Shown: positions 1 to 9,109, numbered from the stretch's first letter. The stretch is DNA of 64,000 bases from Doryteuthis pealeii (GCA_023376005.1 CM042143.1:87633508-87697507), one strand, 5' to 3'. Numbers and translations are program-made. Notes: a model not told the origin generated them from the letters alone.

Positions 1-47
1 CTACATCTAGATAATAAATGTCATGTTTAATAGGCACCAGGTACATT

Positions 48-118
48 TTAACCAGAGGGTGTTGCAAGATGATAACGGTTGTACAATTAAGGAATCTGAG
101 TATTGATAAATAGAATAT
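48..118 (-). mobile_element. Hel-1 Helitron, 5'-end fragment
   Basis: On the minus strand this reads as the first ~70 bp of the Hel-1 family: the 'ttatcatcttgcaacaccc' module, then 'tctggttaaaa'. The same order is found in the copies at 15939, 48968 and 55868. It is cut off by the window-side sequence, so only the 5' end remains. Confidence 0.6.
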
Positions 119-305
119 CACCATGAGAGTTTTGCGTACCCGCTTGAATTATTTTTTTTTATTGTAAACTCCTGAACTCTGGATCGACCGATCGAGCAAA
201 CAAGAAAGGAATATCCGTCAAACAGTAGAAAGAGCCACTCCAATTGGCTACAGAAATAAATAAAATAAAAAGAAAACTATAAAGACTTTAAGACACACGT
301 TATGT

Positions 306-558
306 TGGTTGGTTGGTTGGATTTTACGACAGGTCAATCCGTATTGGGCTATTTTACGCCGAAGATGTTTTGTTTTATTCATTCTTGATGGGTGTTCAAA
401 TTTAAAAAAAAAATTAATCTCAATTAAAAAAAATAATTTTGTTCTATTTAACCCATAGATGGGAACCTAGCATCTACTACCACTCCGGATCAGAGTGGAT
501 CAGAGTTCCAGAATTGGAACCTCACCATCAGATAGTTTAGCATCCTACCCAGTACACC
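306..558 (-). repeat. Repeat D retroposon copy
   Basis: It starts with a (GGTT)n run and 'ggattttacg', then 'gatgggtgttcaaattt', a 'cccatagatgggaacc' block and 'cagagtgg', in the order shared by more than ten copies here. The tetranucleotide run is probably the 3' tail, so the element lies on the minus strand. No coding frame is seen. Confidence 0.65.
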
Positions 559-781
559 CACACATAAGGAAATATACAAATAAAAGTCATGCCGATAATC
601 ACTGGAGCATTCGGAGCCATAGCAATACACTCTTGAGAATAGACTGGAATAATCAAGAGATTTCAAAGTCTGCGATGGTTCTGAGTTAAAGAAATTGGCT
701 TTGACATTATAAGCACGTGATATTTCTTATGTAAAAATAATAGTGATGATAATGTCCGTAGCCGAGGAGATAAAACTATTT

Positions 782-1286
782 GGATCAAGTCTCCAATAGG
801 CACCCCAAATCATCATGTTAATGAAAGGTTCATATTTTAACTCGTCACCGGTAATTTTCGCTTTCAAATATTTGAAAATAATCGAACAGACGATTTTTTG
901 AACTTATACTGTATCTGACGAAAACAAATGTTACAAATTGTGTGATACTATTTCTGAACAATATCCTTTTCTTTAAATAAACAAAAATATTTTGTAAATA
1001 AAAACTGTATTTTTATCTAAATAAACATTTCTCTTCTGATTAAGTAAAACTATTTTAGCATAAAAACGTCTTTCGTTTTTAATTTATCATAAGTGTTGAA
1101 AAATATTCATGAACTTCTGATTAAGAAGTATCTATTTAAAAAAAAAAAGATGTTGCTATTGAATTTTAATTTTATTACGTGTACCAACCATTTATTTATT
1201 TAATTTACCGTTAGTTCAACATCTTAGTTAAAATGTGAACCTTTCATTAAGCTGATGATTTGGGGTGCCTATTAGAGACTTGGTCC
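782..1286. repeat. Inverted repeat (foldback), ~61-bp arms
   Basis: The left arm (782-842) and right arm (1226-1286) are near-perfect reverse complements, sharing 'aataggcaccccaaatcatc' against its complement. The spacer is ~380 bp of AT-rich DNA with no frame. The arms carry no recognisable terminal motif, so it may be a non-autonomous foldback element or two facing copies of one repeat. Confidence 0.65.
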
Positions 1287-1360
1287 AACTATTTTTTAAT
1301 TCATCAACTAAAAATACATTTTTTTCATTGTATATCGGTGATATCCTTAAAAGCGCTTAG

Positions 1361-1625
1361 TATAAAACGTCAAAGAAAGTGGTCTCGGCGACCCGAGTTC
1401 ATATCCTGGACAAGGCTGTTTGCATTTCATACAACGTTAATACCCTTGGGAAACGTATGCATTTGCCTAATCCCCCTCCAGCAATGGGTAAATAGTAGGG
1501 CAGATTGGGCTCTTTAACCTTGGCTAGGTAACCAGTCTAAAATGAAAACTCTGAATTCAAACCTGTTAAACTCTGCTTAAGAAATTCACCATGTGTCTCA
1601 CCCTACTTGTGCGGAGGAGTTGATA
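1361..1625 (+). mobile_element. SINE B copy
   Basis: tRNA-derived SINE. The B-box-like 'cccgagttcatatcctgg' is followed by the conserved body 'aatacccttgggaaacg', 'gggtaaatagtagggcag', 'gaattcaaacctgttaaact' and the end 'tgtgcggaggagttg'. The A-box half of the head is diverged. Confidence 0.75.
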
Positions 1626-1669
1626 CTAAAATATTTTTTTTTTCCATTCTTCTTTTCAACACATTTCTG

Positions 1670-1850
1670 ACTAATAACCCTTAGGGAAACGAATGCACCC
1701 CTTCAGATATAGGCTAAATAGTTATGACGGAGAACGAAAAAGAGCAAGACATTGTCTTGCCTGCCGGGATCGAACCCGCGTCCTCCCGCATGCGAAAGCA
1801 GATACGATTTAGGCACTGGACGGACGCGAAGTGCCAGGATGTTTCGGTAA
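1670..1850 (-). mobile_element. SINE I, tRNA-like head
   Basis: On the minus strand a tRNA-like segment with a perfect B box, 'gggttcgatcccggc', lies at ~1765-1845, followed by a body containing 'ctaagggttattagtc'. No acceptor stem can be closed and a SINE body follows, so this is a retroposon and not a tRNA gene. Confidence 0.5.
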
Positions 1851-2584
1851 ATACGTACATAAATGGCATGTGAGTCAAGCGCTGGGCAGTGAGGAGTCAG
1901 CAGTAGCAGGTTGACTGACGCGAACGACCGAGTAAAGAAATGTGATTTTGAACTGCTAAAAATTATTTTCGACTACGGTGACGGATTTTGCAGCTGCTAG
2001 GCGAGGACGAGGAACGTGTTGACCAGGGAAGGTTTGACTTGCTGGAAGACTGTGGATTCGCTTGTTGTTGGCCCCCGATCTCGGCGGGATCTTGTTGATA
2101 CGGACATCTATTTCCCCCCATATATTCCCCCTTCTATAATAGTACAACTTCATTTGTTCTACAAGTATGGCTTTGGAATTAAGTAACCGACAAAGGTTTA
2201 TATGCCATTAGATAAAGAAACCAGACCTAACCAAATGAGAAACTGTTGTCTCCTGGGAAGTCCGTTTCTTCATCACGTAGATTAGTAAAGAAAAGACAGT
2301 TAAAGATTTAAGTGTTTTCTTGCACGACTTATAAATCTGACATTATTGGATAAGAAGGAATCAATTTTTAATCTCATGTTTCAAATGACGTTTGACAGGT
2401 AGAAACGCCCTGATAATCTCCCACTTCCGGAAATGAAAGTCACAACTTCCTCTTCATCATAGCAATCAACTATCAACTTGCTGTCATATCAGATAATCTT
2501 TAATTTTAGATAAGACCTCAGACTTATAAAGATTCTTCAAGAGAATATACTTATCAGAACATTATGAAATGCACATTACATTGA

Positions 2585-3060
2585 TATCTATAGGCAACTT
2601 ATGAAGTCAGTGTATCATCTTGTAATACCCTCAGATTAAAAATGAAACCGTCCAAGATTATAGAATACTAAGTCCAATTACCGTCGAATTGGCAAGACAA
2701 GACGGCAAACAGTCGTAACTGAATACGATTCTGAGATGCCGTAAAGACCACTGAAAAGTGGCAGGATTTATGGAGCCTCAGCAGCCAATCAGGACTCAGG
2801 GAATGTATTCACCCAAATGCATGGGTGGACCGTTCTGAATTCCCATAAATACCAGTTGTCTTGACACTGGTGCAGTTGGGCTTGGTCAGTCACATTGCTC
2901 AAACCAATTGTTGACTGTCTAACTGACTTACTTCAATAAAGATGAAATAAAATTATGTAAATCCTGATTATCTGCTTTTGCCTCTCCACCGAATTCTTAT
3001 TTCTTATAAATGTCGTTACCTCAGCTAAAGTAATGGTTCATTCCGTTTTTATCATAGTTG
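2585..3060 (+). mobile_element. Hel-1 Helitron interrupted by an LTR-like insertion
   Basis: The left part (2585-2658) carries 'tatcatcttgtaataccctc' and 'gaaaccgtccaagat'. The right part (2939-3060) resumes the family with 'gtaaatcctgattatctg' and 'catagttg'-type sequence. The two halves are separated by 280 bp absent from other copies. The 3' half of the family, with its hairpin and CTRR end, is missing. Confidence 0.65.
2659..2938. mobile_element. 280-bp LTR-like insertion with 5-bp target duplication
   Basis: Both edges are flanked by AAGAT (2654-2658 and 2939-2943), which occurs once in uninterrupted Hel-1 copies, so this is an insertion with a 5-bp target duplication. The ends are imperfect inverted repeats (TATAGAA / TTCAATA). 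Inside are CCAAT-like motifs, a TATA-like 'cataaatacc' near 2845 and an AATAAA near the right edge, which resembles a solo LTR. The ends are not the usual TG...CA, so the class is uncertain. Confidence 0.5.
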
Positions 3061-3305
3061 GGCCAGTAGCATTTGTTTTCTCAGATGACTCACCAGGCCA
3101 ATACCGGAGAGACATACTTTTCCACATAAACTACATGTTGGAACTGTTCAACTTTGAATGTTGCTGGGCTGAAAATTATCCTTTCTAATAGCCCGCTTCA
3201 ATTTTTGGTGTTTAATTCGGTTGGACTCAAATTCTTCCACAGACTGGTAGATGGTGGCTCTCCAGTCAGGTCTATTACAAGCTAGCTTCTCCCAGTCCTC
3301 CACAG

Positions 3306-3306
<1 letters not shown>

Positions 3307-3341
<35 letters not shown>
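3307..3341. repeat. (TA)n microsatellite
   Basis: Pure TA repeat of ~35 bp. To its right, at ~3400, 'gaccgaaacatcgtaat' resembles the 3' half of a hammerhead-bearing repeat end, but no matching 5' core is intact. Confidence 0.95.
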
Positions 3342-3343
<2 letters not shown>

Positions 3344-3483
3344 GCTTTTTTAAAACTTCAGGCTATGCACTGCGTAACTAAGATTCCCAAGAAAGACGGC
3401 CAGGGGGAACACGACCGAAACATCGTAATAAAAAAAACAAAACAAAAACAAGCAAGTAAACAACCAGTAAATACAAGGATAAT

Positions 3484-3724
3484 TAGGTGCCCATTGTGTA
3501 ATGGTTATTGTCGTAGAAAATTGATACGGTGACCCGAGTTCAAATCCTAGATGAGGCTGGCTGTATTTTACATAGGGCTAATACCCTTGGGAAAGGTATG
3601 TATCGAACTATTGTCTCCCATGGGTAATAATTAGGGTAGACTGGCCTCTTTTGGACTGGTATGGTAACAGGTATAAGAGTAGAAAAACTCTGAATTCAAA
3701 CCTGTAAAACACCGCTTAAAAACT
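3484..3724 (+). mobile_element. SINE B copy
   Basis: The head has an A-box-like 'gtgtaatggttattgtcg' and B-box-like 'cgagttcaaatcctag'. The body 'aatacccttgggaaaggtat' and 'gaattcaaacctgtaaaac' follows. It is full length apart from the missing 'gcggaggggttgg' end. Confidence 0.75.
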
Positions 3725-3820
3725 GACGCTAGCAGTCGGTGATCGAAATAAAAAACAGAATTCCGAAGGTGGATATTTATGGCAACACCTACTCATTTGA
3801 AATTATTTATAAAACACATT

Positions 3821-3824
<4 letters not shown>

Positions 3825-3884
<60 letters not shown>
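3825..3884. repeat. (TA)n(GT)n microsatellite
   Basis: About 50 bp of TA followed by a short GT run. It terminates the minus-strand Penelope-like relic on its right, whose frame runs straight into the repeat. Confidence 0.95.
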
Positions 3885-4074
3885 ATTTGGGCAGCATTCT
3901 TTCATTTATACATGTAGAGTTAAACAAAAGACACATCTCCTGTTTAACAATTTTATTTTTGATCTTTTCCAATTTTCTGGCCAACTTTTTAATGTCTGGG
4001 TGGAATTGATGATCAATTGGATAATCACCAAAGTTCATTTCCCGAGTACTTTCGGCACTTCGAAGCGCCATCAT
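3885..4074 (-). pseudogene. Penelope-like element N-terminal ORF relic
   Basis: An open minus-strand frame (starting near 4074) encodes a charged helix, 'KKLARKLEKIKNKIVKQEM', then 'NSTCINERMLPKY', before running into (TA)n. The pattern of a basic coiled helix followed by a Cys and a short '..PK(Y/F)' motif resembles the N-terminal region of Penelope-like (PLE) reverse transcriptases; that assignment is from memory of the family. A hammerhead-like motif lies just upstream on the same strand (4024-4084), as expected for a PLE terminal repeat. The reverse-transcriptase and GIY-YIG domains are absent, so it is a truncated relic. Confidence 0.5.
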
Positions 4075-4084
4075 CAGGGGTGAT
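4024..4084 (-). ncRNA. Hammerhead ribozyme-like motif
   Basis: On the minus strand CTGATGA (4071-4077) is followed by a stem II hairpin (GGCGC/GTGCC with one unpaired nucleotide before it) and GAAA (4050-4053). The outer stem ATCACC (4079-4084) pairs with GGTGAT (4024-4029). A short AGT/ACT stem III is possible. Topology fits a type I hammerhead. One unpaired C sits between stem I and the core, so activity is uncertain. Confidence 0.55.
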
Positions 4085-4186
4085 GTATTCCATTTTCTTT
4101 TTTGTTTTTTGTTTTTTATATTAATGTGGAGGCTGGAAGGAGAAGAATTGGTGAGAAAAGTGTTATAGGCATTTTAGAATGTGTGT

Positions 4187-4277
4187 ACTACATTGGACAT
4201 TAAAAAGTTGGCCAGAAAATTGGAAAAGATCAAAAATAGAATTGTTAAACAGGAGATGTGTCTTTTTTTCTTTTTAA

Positions 4278-4283
<6 letters not shown>
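4187..4283 (+). pseudogene. Penelope-like ORF relic, second copy in opposite orientation
   Basis: Plus-strand frame with 'DIKKLARKLEKIKNRIVKQE', one residue different from the minus-strand copy at 3885-4074. It is also cut short by a (TA)n tract (4281-4319). The two copies diverge from a ~100-bp centre, forming an inverted pair with a TA tract at each outer end. Confidence 0.5.

Positions 4284-4319
<36 letters not shown>
4281..4319. repeat. (TA)n microsatellite
   Basis: TA repeat of ~38 bp joining the plus-strand Penelope-like fragment on the left to a minus-strand hammerhead-like terminus on the right. Confidence 0.95.
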
Positions 4320-4320
<1 letters not shown>

Positions 4321-4329
4321 CTTTAATTA

Positions 4330-4390
4330 CACGGATGTTTATTTGCAACCTCAGATTTCATGTATATCTTTACACGGCAATCCTCAGGCA
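4330..4390 (-). ncRNA. Degenerate hammerhead-like repeat end
   Basis: On the minus strand CTGAGGA is followed after ~21 nt by GAAA, then 'aataaacatccgtgt' before (TA)n. The intervening sequence can form only an imperfect stem and no outer stem is obvious. It looks like a decayed terminus of the same class as the motif at 24622. Confidence 0.3.
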
Positions 4391-5000
4391 GAAAACCCTA
4401 CAGGGAAGCAATAGCTATGACGATTATTTGTTGCTTTACTTTCTGTTTGTGAATCAAATTCGAAAACTTTCCGAAGAAAAAGCGGGAATCGTAAAACCAT
4501 TACAATCTTCAAAATGCAGAGCGGTTCTTTTTAGTTCAAGAAAATAACAATGTAACTGATTTCTGCTCAATAGAAGATGCCATGGCGGCGTTTGCCTGTC
4601 TCTACGACTCAACTCGTTACGCAATGGCGTTGAAGTTTACAGGCTATACGGCCGTGTTGAAACGATAATGTCCGACAGGGGCGCCCAGATGCTGCGCTGA
4701 TAGCTTCATCTGTCAGGCACGGCCTATCTTTATTAACCGGCGTTGATCTAGCGAAAGTGAAACCGTTAGAAATATATAACATTGAAGTAGAAGAGAAAAG
4801 TCAGAGACGTTTGATGTTTCGTAGAAGAGTCGAATTTCCGAAAATAATTAATTAACGAAGCGCGCCTGGCGGCTGACTGTGGTTCAGCATCGACCCAGGG
4901 TCGTTATTGGATTGTTTGAGGCTTTTCATCGGCGGGAAGCGGGGAAGGATCGCTGCTCTTCGCAGGCGGAAGTAATTCGTCTAAGTTTGCGTGACGGTGG
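4390..5000. other. CpG-richer low-repeat stretch, no gene called
   Basis: Unlike its surroundings this segment has many CpG dinucleotides (for example 'ggcgcgcc'-like and 'atcggcgggaagcgg' stretches) and no family-level repeat that I recognise. No long frame, splice-supported exon or tRNA is visible. It could be single-copy DNA near a gene start or an unrecognised older element. Confidence 0.3.
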
Positions 5001-5140
5001 GAATTAATCGTTTGGCTTATGTGTTGTTACAGATTCTGCCTTTATCCATGAAATTCGAATAACTGTAAAGAAATTGAGACACGCACGTATTAAGGCATGT
5101 TGTGTAAAACGATAGGAGAAATGGAGGAAGATACAGCCAG

Positions 5141-5141
<1 letters not shown>

Positions 5142-5180
<39 letters not shown>
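5142..5180. repeat. (CA)n microsatellite
   Basis: Pure CA repeat of ~39 bp. Confidence 0.95.
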
Positions 5181-5183
<3 letters not shown>

Positions 5184-5254
5184 GATATCTGTTATCACTA
5201 CGTTACCTTTATGTATACGATGTCTGCTTGGAATGTGTTCAGCCATTGTTAAAA

Positions 5255-5828
5255 TTAGCAAGAATATGCTCCCTCCAGGCGTAAGTATTTAAGTTTTAAT
5301 GTAATGATATATATCAAATTAGAAAGACTAACGAAATTAAATAAGAACACATATAAAAAGATTGCACTTATTTTAATTACCGTATTTGACGGCATATAGG
5401 ACGCACATTTTCCCCCAAAATTTTAGCTAAAAAAATTGCCCTGCATCTTATACATCGTAGGTAAAGTGAAACCAAGGATAAGAATCCCATTGGACTTTAC
5501 AGTCACAGGAGGCGCTGTAACTTCAGGAGCACAAAAAACTATATTATAGTCTTCCGAGACTGAAATGTCAAGGATAACAAATAATGCTTGTGTAATACAC
5601 AGCTAGACTGGTTTCAACAATATATGCTTAAATACACTAAAACTTTTTTTTTTCCTGAATCTGACCTGCTGAAATGGGGATGCATCTTATATGCCCGTAC
5701 GTCTTATATGCCGTCAAATACGGTATATATTAATAAGTTTCTATATAAAATTATTCGTACGATTGATTTTAATACATTGGAGAATAAAACAATAATATCA
5801 ACAGCAGATCAAATTAATTATGTAATAA
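5255..5828 (-). mobile_element. Hel-2 Helitron containing a TIR transposon
   Basis: The minus-strand 3' end reads hairpin, then 'catattcttgctaa' followed by T, that is a CTRR end (CTAA). The family core 'attacattaaaacttaaat' follows. The copy is split at 5379 by a 344-bp insertion and resumes at 5726 with 'tttctatataaaatta', as in the uninterrupted copy at 36889. Confidence 0.65.
5380..5723. mobile_element. 344-bp TIR DNA transposon (MITE) inside Hel-2
   Basis: The two ends are inverted repeats of ~25 bp: 'ccgtatttgacggcatata' at the left and its complement at the right. A TA dinucleotide flanks both sides and is single in uninterrupted Hel-2, so TA is the target duplication. That fits a Tc1/mariner-pogo-type non-autonomous element. 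There is no transposase frame. Internal motifs 'ggacgcac' and 'gatgcatcttata' repeat near both ends, extending the symmetry. Confidence 0.75.
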
Positions 5829-6002
5829 ACATGTGGCTTTTTTTAGCCGACAATTTTTGGGAGAATATGTGCTTAATAGAAGTTGTACCTAATTTTTGAA
5901 AGTTAGTTAATTAATAATTAATTAATTAGGCGGGCATACCTATATTTAAATGCAATGCTAAACAAATCGAGAAAATTCTAAACAAAACGAAAAATCTAAG
6001 AA

Positions 6003-6075
6003 AGTCCGGTTGGTGTAGGGGTTACGGTCTTCGCCTGTCAGCTTGACGGTCAGAGTTCGAATCACGCACAAGGCG
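6003..6075 (+). mobile_element. tRNA-Asp-like SINE head
   Basis: The segment has an A-box-like 'tggtgtaggggttac', an anticodon-arm sequence 'cgcctgtcagc' like that of tRNA-Asp(GTC), and a B-box-like 'gagttcgaatc'. The 3' acceptor strand does not pair cleanly and there is no isolated tRNA structure, so it is a tRNA-derived promoter head of a SINE-like unit and not a tRNA gene. Confidence 0.6.
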
Positions 6076-6090
6076 GGCTTCCTATCTATA

Positions 6091-6130
6091 GCTCTGCTGA
6101 TGAGGCCTAATAGGCCGAAATGTACATAGA
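6091..6130 (+). ncRNA. Hammerhead ribozyme-like motif in SINE body
   Basis: CTGATGA (6097-6103), then stem II GGCC-TAATA-GGCC, then GAAA (6117-6120). Stem III would be the palindrome ATGTACAT, short enough to work best as a dimer. Outer stem CTCT/AGAG is possible but the pair next to the core is G-G. The core and stem II are otherwise canonical with no extra nucleotide. Confidence 0.55.
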
Positions 6131-6334
6131 GAGATTGATTTTGCTCAATTTGTTTAGCCTTACATTTAAATATAGGTATGTCCGCCTAATTAATTAATTA
6201 TTAATTAATTAACTTTCAAAAATTAGGTACGACTTCTATTAAGCTCATATTCTCCCAAAAATTGTCGGCTAAAAAAGCCATATCAAAAACACATCGCTTG
6301 TGTATTTACTTCTCATACTGTCATGTAAAAAAGT

Positions 6335-6345
6335 CATATATATAT

Positions 6346-6403
<58 letters not shown>
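6335..6403. repeat. (TA)n(GT)n microsatellite
   Basis: About 55 bp of TA with one AA slip, followed by a GT run. It lies ~50 bp to the right of the foldback element at 5833-6285. Confidence 0.95.
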
Positions 6404-6404
<1 letters not shown>

Positions 6405-6701
6405 TAAATAGTTTAACAATTATTACTTCTCTCGTTTTTATACATTGATATTTATAAGGAATATGTCACACCTTTTCAACATCTACTCGTGGGCCAATCA
6501 CGTTTGGCTTTTTCGATTTCACGTGTTTCTATCATTAATTTTCGCTCTCGCATGCAATAATCACGTCATCAACATTCAACTATAAACGCCACTCAGCTAA
6601 CGGTAACGAACCTTTTTATCCACATATCTTTCTAATTCACCGCATACAAAACATCCATCACCTTTTATCCACATAAATCATTGTTTTCTTTTCATTTTCA
6701 C

Positions 6702-6750
6702 AGTCCTGAAGAAGGTTTCCATTGTAAATCGAAATGTTCGAGCATCGACT
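6702..6750 (+). ncRNA. Hammerhead ribozyme-like motif
   Basis: Outer stem AGTC (6702-6705) pairs with GACT (6747-6750). The core is CTGAAGA (6706-6712) and GAAA (6731-6734). Stem II is GGTTT/AAATC, preceded by one unpaired A. Stem III is ATGT(TCGA)GCAT, and the predicted cleavage dinucleotide is UC. All three stems form. Position 7 is A instead of the usual U, which the core tolerates, but the extra A before stem II is atypical. (TA)n begins 50 bp downstream. Confidence 0.65.
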
Positions 6751-6797
6751 ATAAATTTCCATCCATCATAACATCCCGTGTTTGTTTCTAAATTTTG

Positions 6798-6800
<3 letters not shown>

Positions 6801-6842
<42 letters not shown>
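6801..6842. repeat. (TA)n microsatellite between two facing hammerhead motifs
   Basis: TA repeat of 42 bp. A plus-strand hammerhead-like motif lies 50 bp to its left and a minus-strand one 40 bp to its right, so two element ends converge on this tract. Confidence 0.95.
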
Positions 6843-6846
<4 letters not shown>

Positions 6847-6881
6847 TCAATAAATGAAGGAAAAAACTTTAAACTTGCTTC

Positions 6882-6929
6882 ATTACAATAATTTATTTCA
6901 ACCGTATTACTACGGCATCTTCAGGTAAT
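6882..6929 (-). ncRNA. Hammerhead ribozyme-like motif
   Basis: On the minus strand ATTAC (6925-6929) pairs with GTAAT (6882-6886). The core is CTGAAGA (6918-6924) and GAAA (6896-6899). Stem II is a six-pair hairpin around a GTAA loop, separated from the core by a U-U mismatch. Stem III is a short AUA/UAU hairpin and the predicted cleavage dinucleotide is UU. (TA)n lies 39 bp downstream. Confidence 0.65.
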
Positions 6930-7036
6930 CACAAGAACATGACTCTTACATTCACTGGCACTAGGCACATTGTGCTCTCTTTACGGTCTACCTGCATCAG
7001 CTTGGTTAAACCACACATGGAAAGATCCTAACTACA

Positions 7037-7093
<57 letters not shown>

Positions 7094-7534
7094 CTAAAAA
7101 ACAAACATCCAAAAATCTTATTCCCTTCGCCGAAGAGCATAGGCCTGGTTTGTTATTGTTCACTCAACGTCCCCGTACCTCATATGGTAGAGGCGTATCA
7201 GTATCATTGACAGGTTAATTTCGCAAGGATTGTCCGGTGCGTATCGTGGCCGAAGCAGTATAGTCTCTGACTCTGTCTGCTGAAGTCCCGGTTTCGATTT
7301 TTGTCAGAGGGAAATCGTTAATATACATCGCTAATGAGACTTAATAAAGTTGAAACAATCTGTACGATGTTCTACACACCGAACATTCCTTTTCCGAAAT
7401 TCACTTGTCATGATTATTTTCTATAATTATCGAATTTTATGCGATATACGCATTGTAATAGCCTTCAAGCAAAAATATAAATAATAATATATACTTTATT
7501 CAACAATGCTTCTAAAAAACAAACATCTAAAAAT

Positions 7535-7536
<2 letters not shown>

Positions 7537-7567
<31 letters not shown>
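7537..7567. repeat. (TA)n microsatellite
   Basis: TA repeat abutting the 3' end of the minus-strand SINE A copy at 7568. Confidence 0.9.
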
Positions 7568-7569
<2 letters not shown>

Positions 7570-7812
7570 TCGTCGGGGCGGCCTAAAATCGGTATCAGCC
7601 AGTCAGCGAGGGAGTCTATCCCCTTTTCAATAGCGCTAGACTAAGGAGATTGTTTTAGCATCTGAGGTGGAGCGCCACACCTACCATCAGCTCCGTACTT
7701 TACCGCACAGATCCCTGTGCTACTCATACGCTGAGTTGACGGAGACCGGTATCGAACTAGGAACCTTGTGGTTTCTAGCCGAACGCTCTACCGACTGAGC
7801 TGACCCAGCCCC
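7568..7812 (-). mobile_element. SINE A copy, full length
   Basis: On the minus strand the head reads 'gctcagtcggtagagcg' (A box) and 'ggttcctagttcgatacc' (B box), then the constant body with 'agtagcacagggatctgtgc', 'gtgtggcgctccacctcaga', 'ggggatagactccctcg' and the end 'ggccgccccgacgac'. A frame that closes a tRNA acceptor stem is absent. Confidence 0.9.
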
Positions 7813-8292
7813 TTTATAAAAGAAGGTAGTACATATTTTGAATTAATGCGAAATCGCATCTGCTTTGTTTCTTGCCTCCCAGGTCTGATCACTGAAATGT
7901 GGGAAATTGTCACATCAACAAAAGAAACGTTCTCTAAAGTGGAATTATATATAGAAATCTTTTAAGACAGAAACAAAGATGAGAAAAAGTGCTAATTCAG
8001 TTACCATCAATTGTGGCCTAATAATAAAGAATTTCTCAAAGCGTAGAAAATAGGGGACGGGGGGTAAACACGCCAGGATTATTCTTCATCGACATCAGCA
8101 GGGTCACCCCCTTTTTTTTTGTTGCCAACTGTTCGATTTGCAACTATTTGTGGTTGATTGATTTATCTACTTTCTTATCGATCCTCACCAGGCTTCACAG
8201 CAAATGAGATGAACCACAAAGTAACTAATTTAAACTGTTCGGTTCTTCAGACATGAAGACATATCTTCAAGTAATACAAATAATACAAGATC

Positions 8293-8382
8293 CCATCTGA
8301 TGAGACTGAATTTTAGGGAGCTATATTAAATCAACTTAGATTTATATAGGCCCCAATTTTGGTCGAAATAAATCTATTATGG
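8293..8382 (+). ncRNA. Hammerhead ribozyme-like motif with long stem II
   Basis: CCAT (8293-8296) pairs with ATGG (8379-8382). The core is CTGATGA (8297-8303) and GAAA (8365-8368). Stem II begins GAC/GTC and continues as a ~30-bp imperfect hairpin. Stem III is AUA/UAU with a 4-nt loop, and the predicted cleavage dinucleotide is UU. No extra nucleotide interrupts the core, so this is one of the most canonical candidates. Downstream sequence to the (TA)n at 8587 matches the downstream of the copy at 47540. Confidence 0.7.
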
Positions 8383-8584
8383 AATTATGGTGTTGAGTTC
8401 TTCCTTCCTTTCTATGATAAATATTGCTCTGTATATAATCTAAAAAGTTTATTATACATTGAGCTCTCTTTAGTGATTTAAAGATTCGCTGTATTTATAC
8501 ATACTGGATCATACAATATTAATACAGTGTATCTTAGAAATCACATATAGAATCATCCCTTACTACCAAGTTTTGGATAAATCT

Positions 8585-8622
<38 letters not shown>

Positions 8623-8661
8623 TATGTTTATGTTATGTTATATATTATGAATATACCTATT

Positions 8662-8800
8662 GATAATAGAGGTTCGGTCTCTATTTTTCTGTAACCGAAA
8701 CTACGTAACTGCTTACGTCACAGTCATTTCAGGAATTAAGTTTATCAATGAGTATTTAATTTAAAGGCAGTATCATTACAACATAAAAATCTTAAAATTC
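8662..8800 (+). mobile_element. Hel-2 Helitron, 5'-end fragment
   Basis: It contains the family start 'aatagaggttcgg', then 'ctgtaaccgaaactacg' and 'agtttatcaatgag', matching 22252-22370 and the complement of 34500-34566. Confidence 0.55.
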
Positions 8801-9016
8801 TATAAAAAATCAATTAACAGTCAAATTTTCACGAAAATTTCGATGCTTATTCACCTTTAGATGAATATATGTATAAAATATTTTTTTCCTAAAATATATT
8901 AGGGGAAATATTTTTTTTACTCCTCCCCCCACACACTTATTCATTTTTATGAAATCCGAACAAAATATATTTTACTCGCACGATTTTTAAAATTTTTCTC
9001 TAAAGAACTCTGATGA

Positions 9017-9017
<1 letters not shown>

Positions 9018-9062
<45 letters not shown>

Positions 9063-9077
9063 GTATTATATATATAT
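9018..9077. repeat. (TA)n/(GTAT)n microsatellite
   Basis: TA repeat (9018-9051), four GTAT units, then a second short TA run. Confidence 0.95.
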
Positions 9078-9109
9078 CATCTCATTCAACGGGAAGGAAG
9101 TCTTTTCAA

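Larger units (their letters stand above)
5833..6285. mobile_element. Foldback element with SINE-like core
   Basis: The left arm (5833-5980) and right arm (6137-6285) are inverted copies of ~145 bp, sharing 'agccgacaatttttgggaga', an ATTAATTA-rich block and 'ggcgggcat'. The centre holds a tRNA-Asp-like head (6003-6075) and a hammerhead-like motif (6091-6130). A shorter relative lies at 14300-14595. Confidence 0.75.

Noticed and set aside
6003..6075. Genuine tRNA-Asp gene
   Set aside because: The anticodon arm and B box look right, but the acceptor stem fails and the sequence sits inside a foldback repeat followed by a hammerhead-like body.
8240..8290. Minus-strand CTGAAGA as another hammerhead
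   Set aside because: No GAAA at a workable distance; the bases are part of a short local hairpin.
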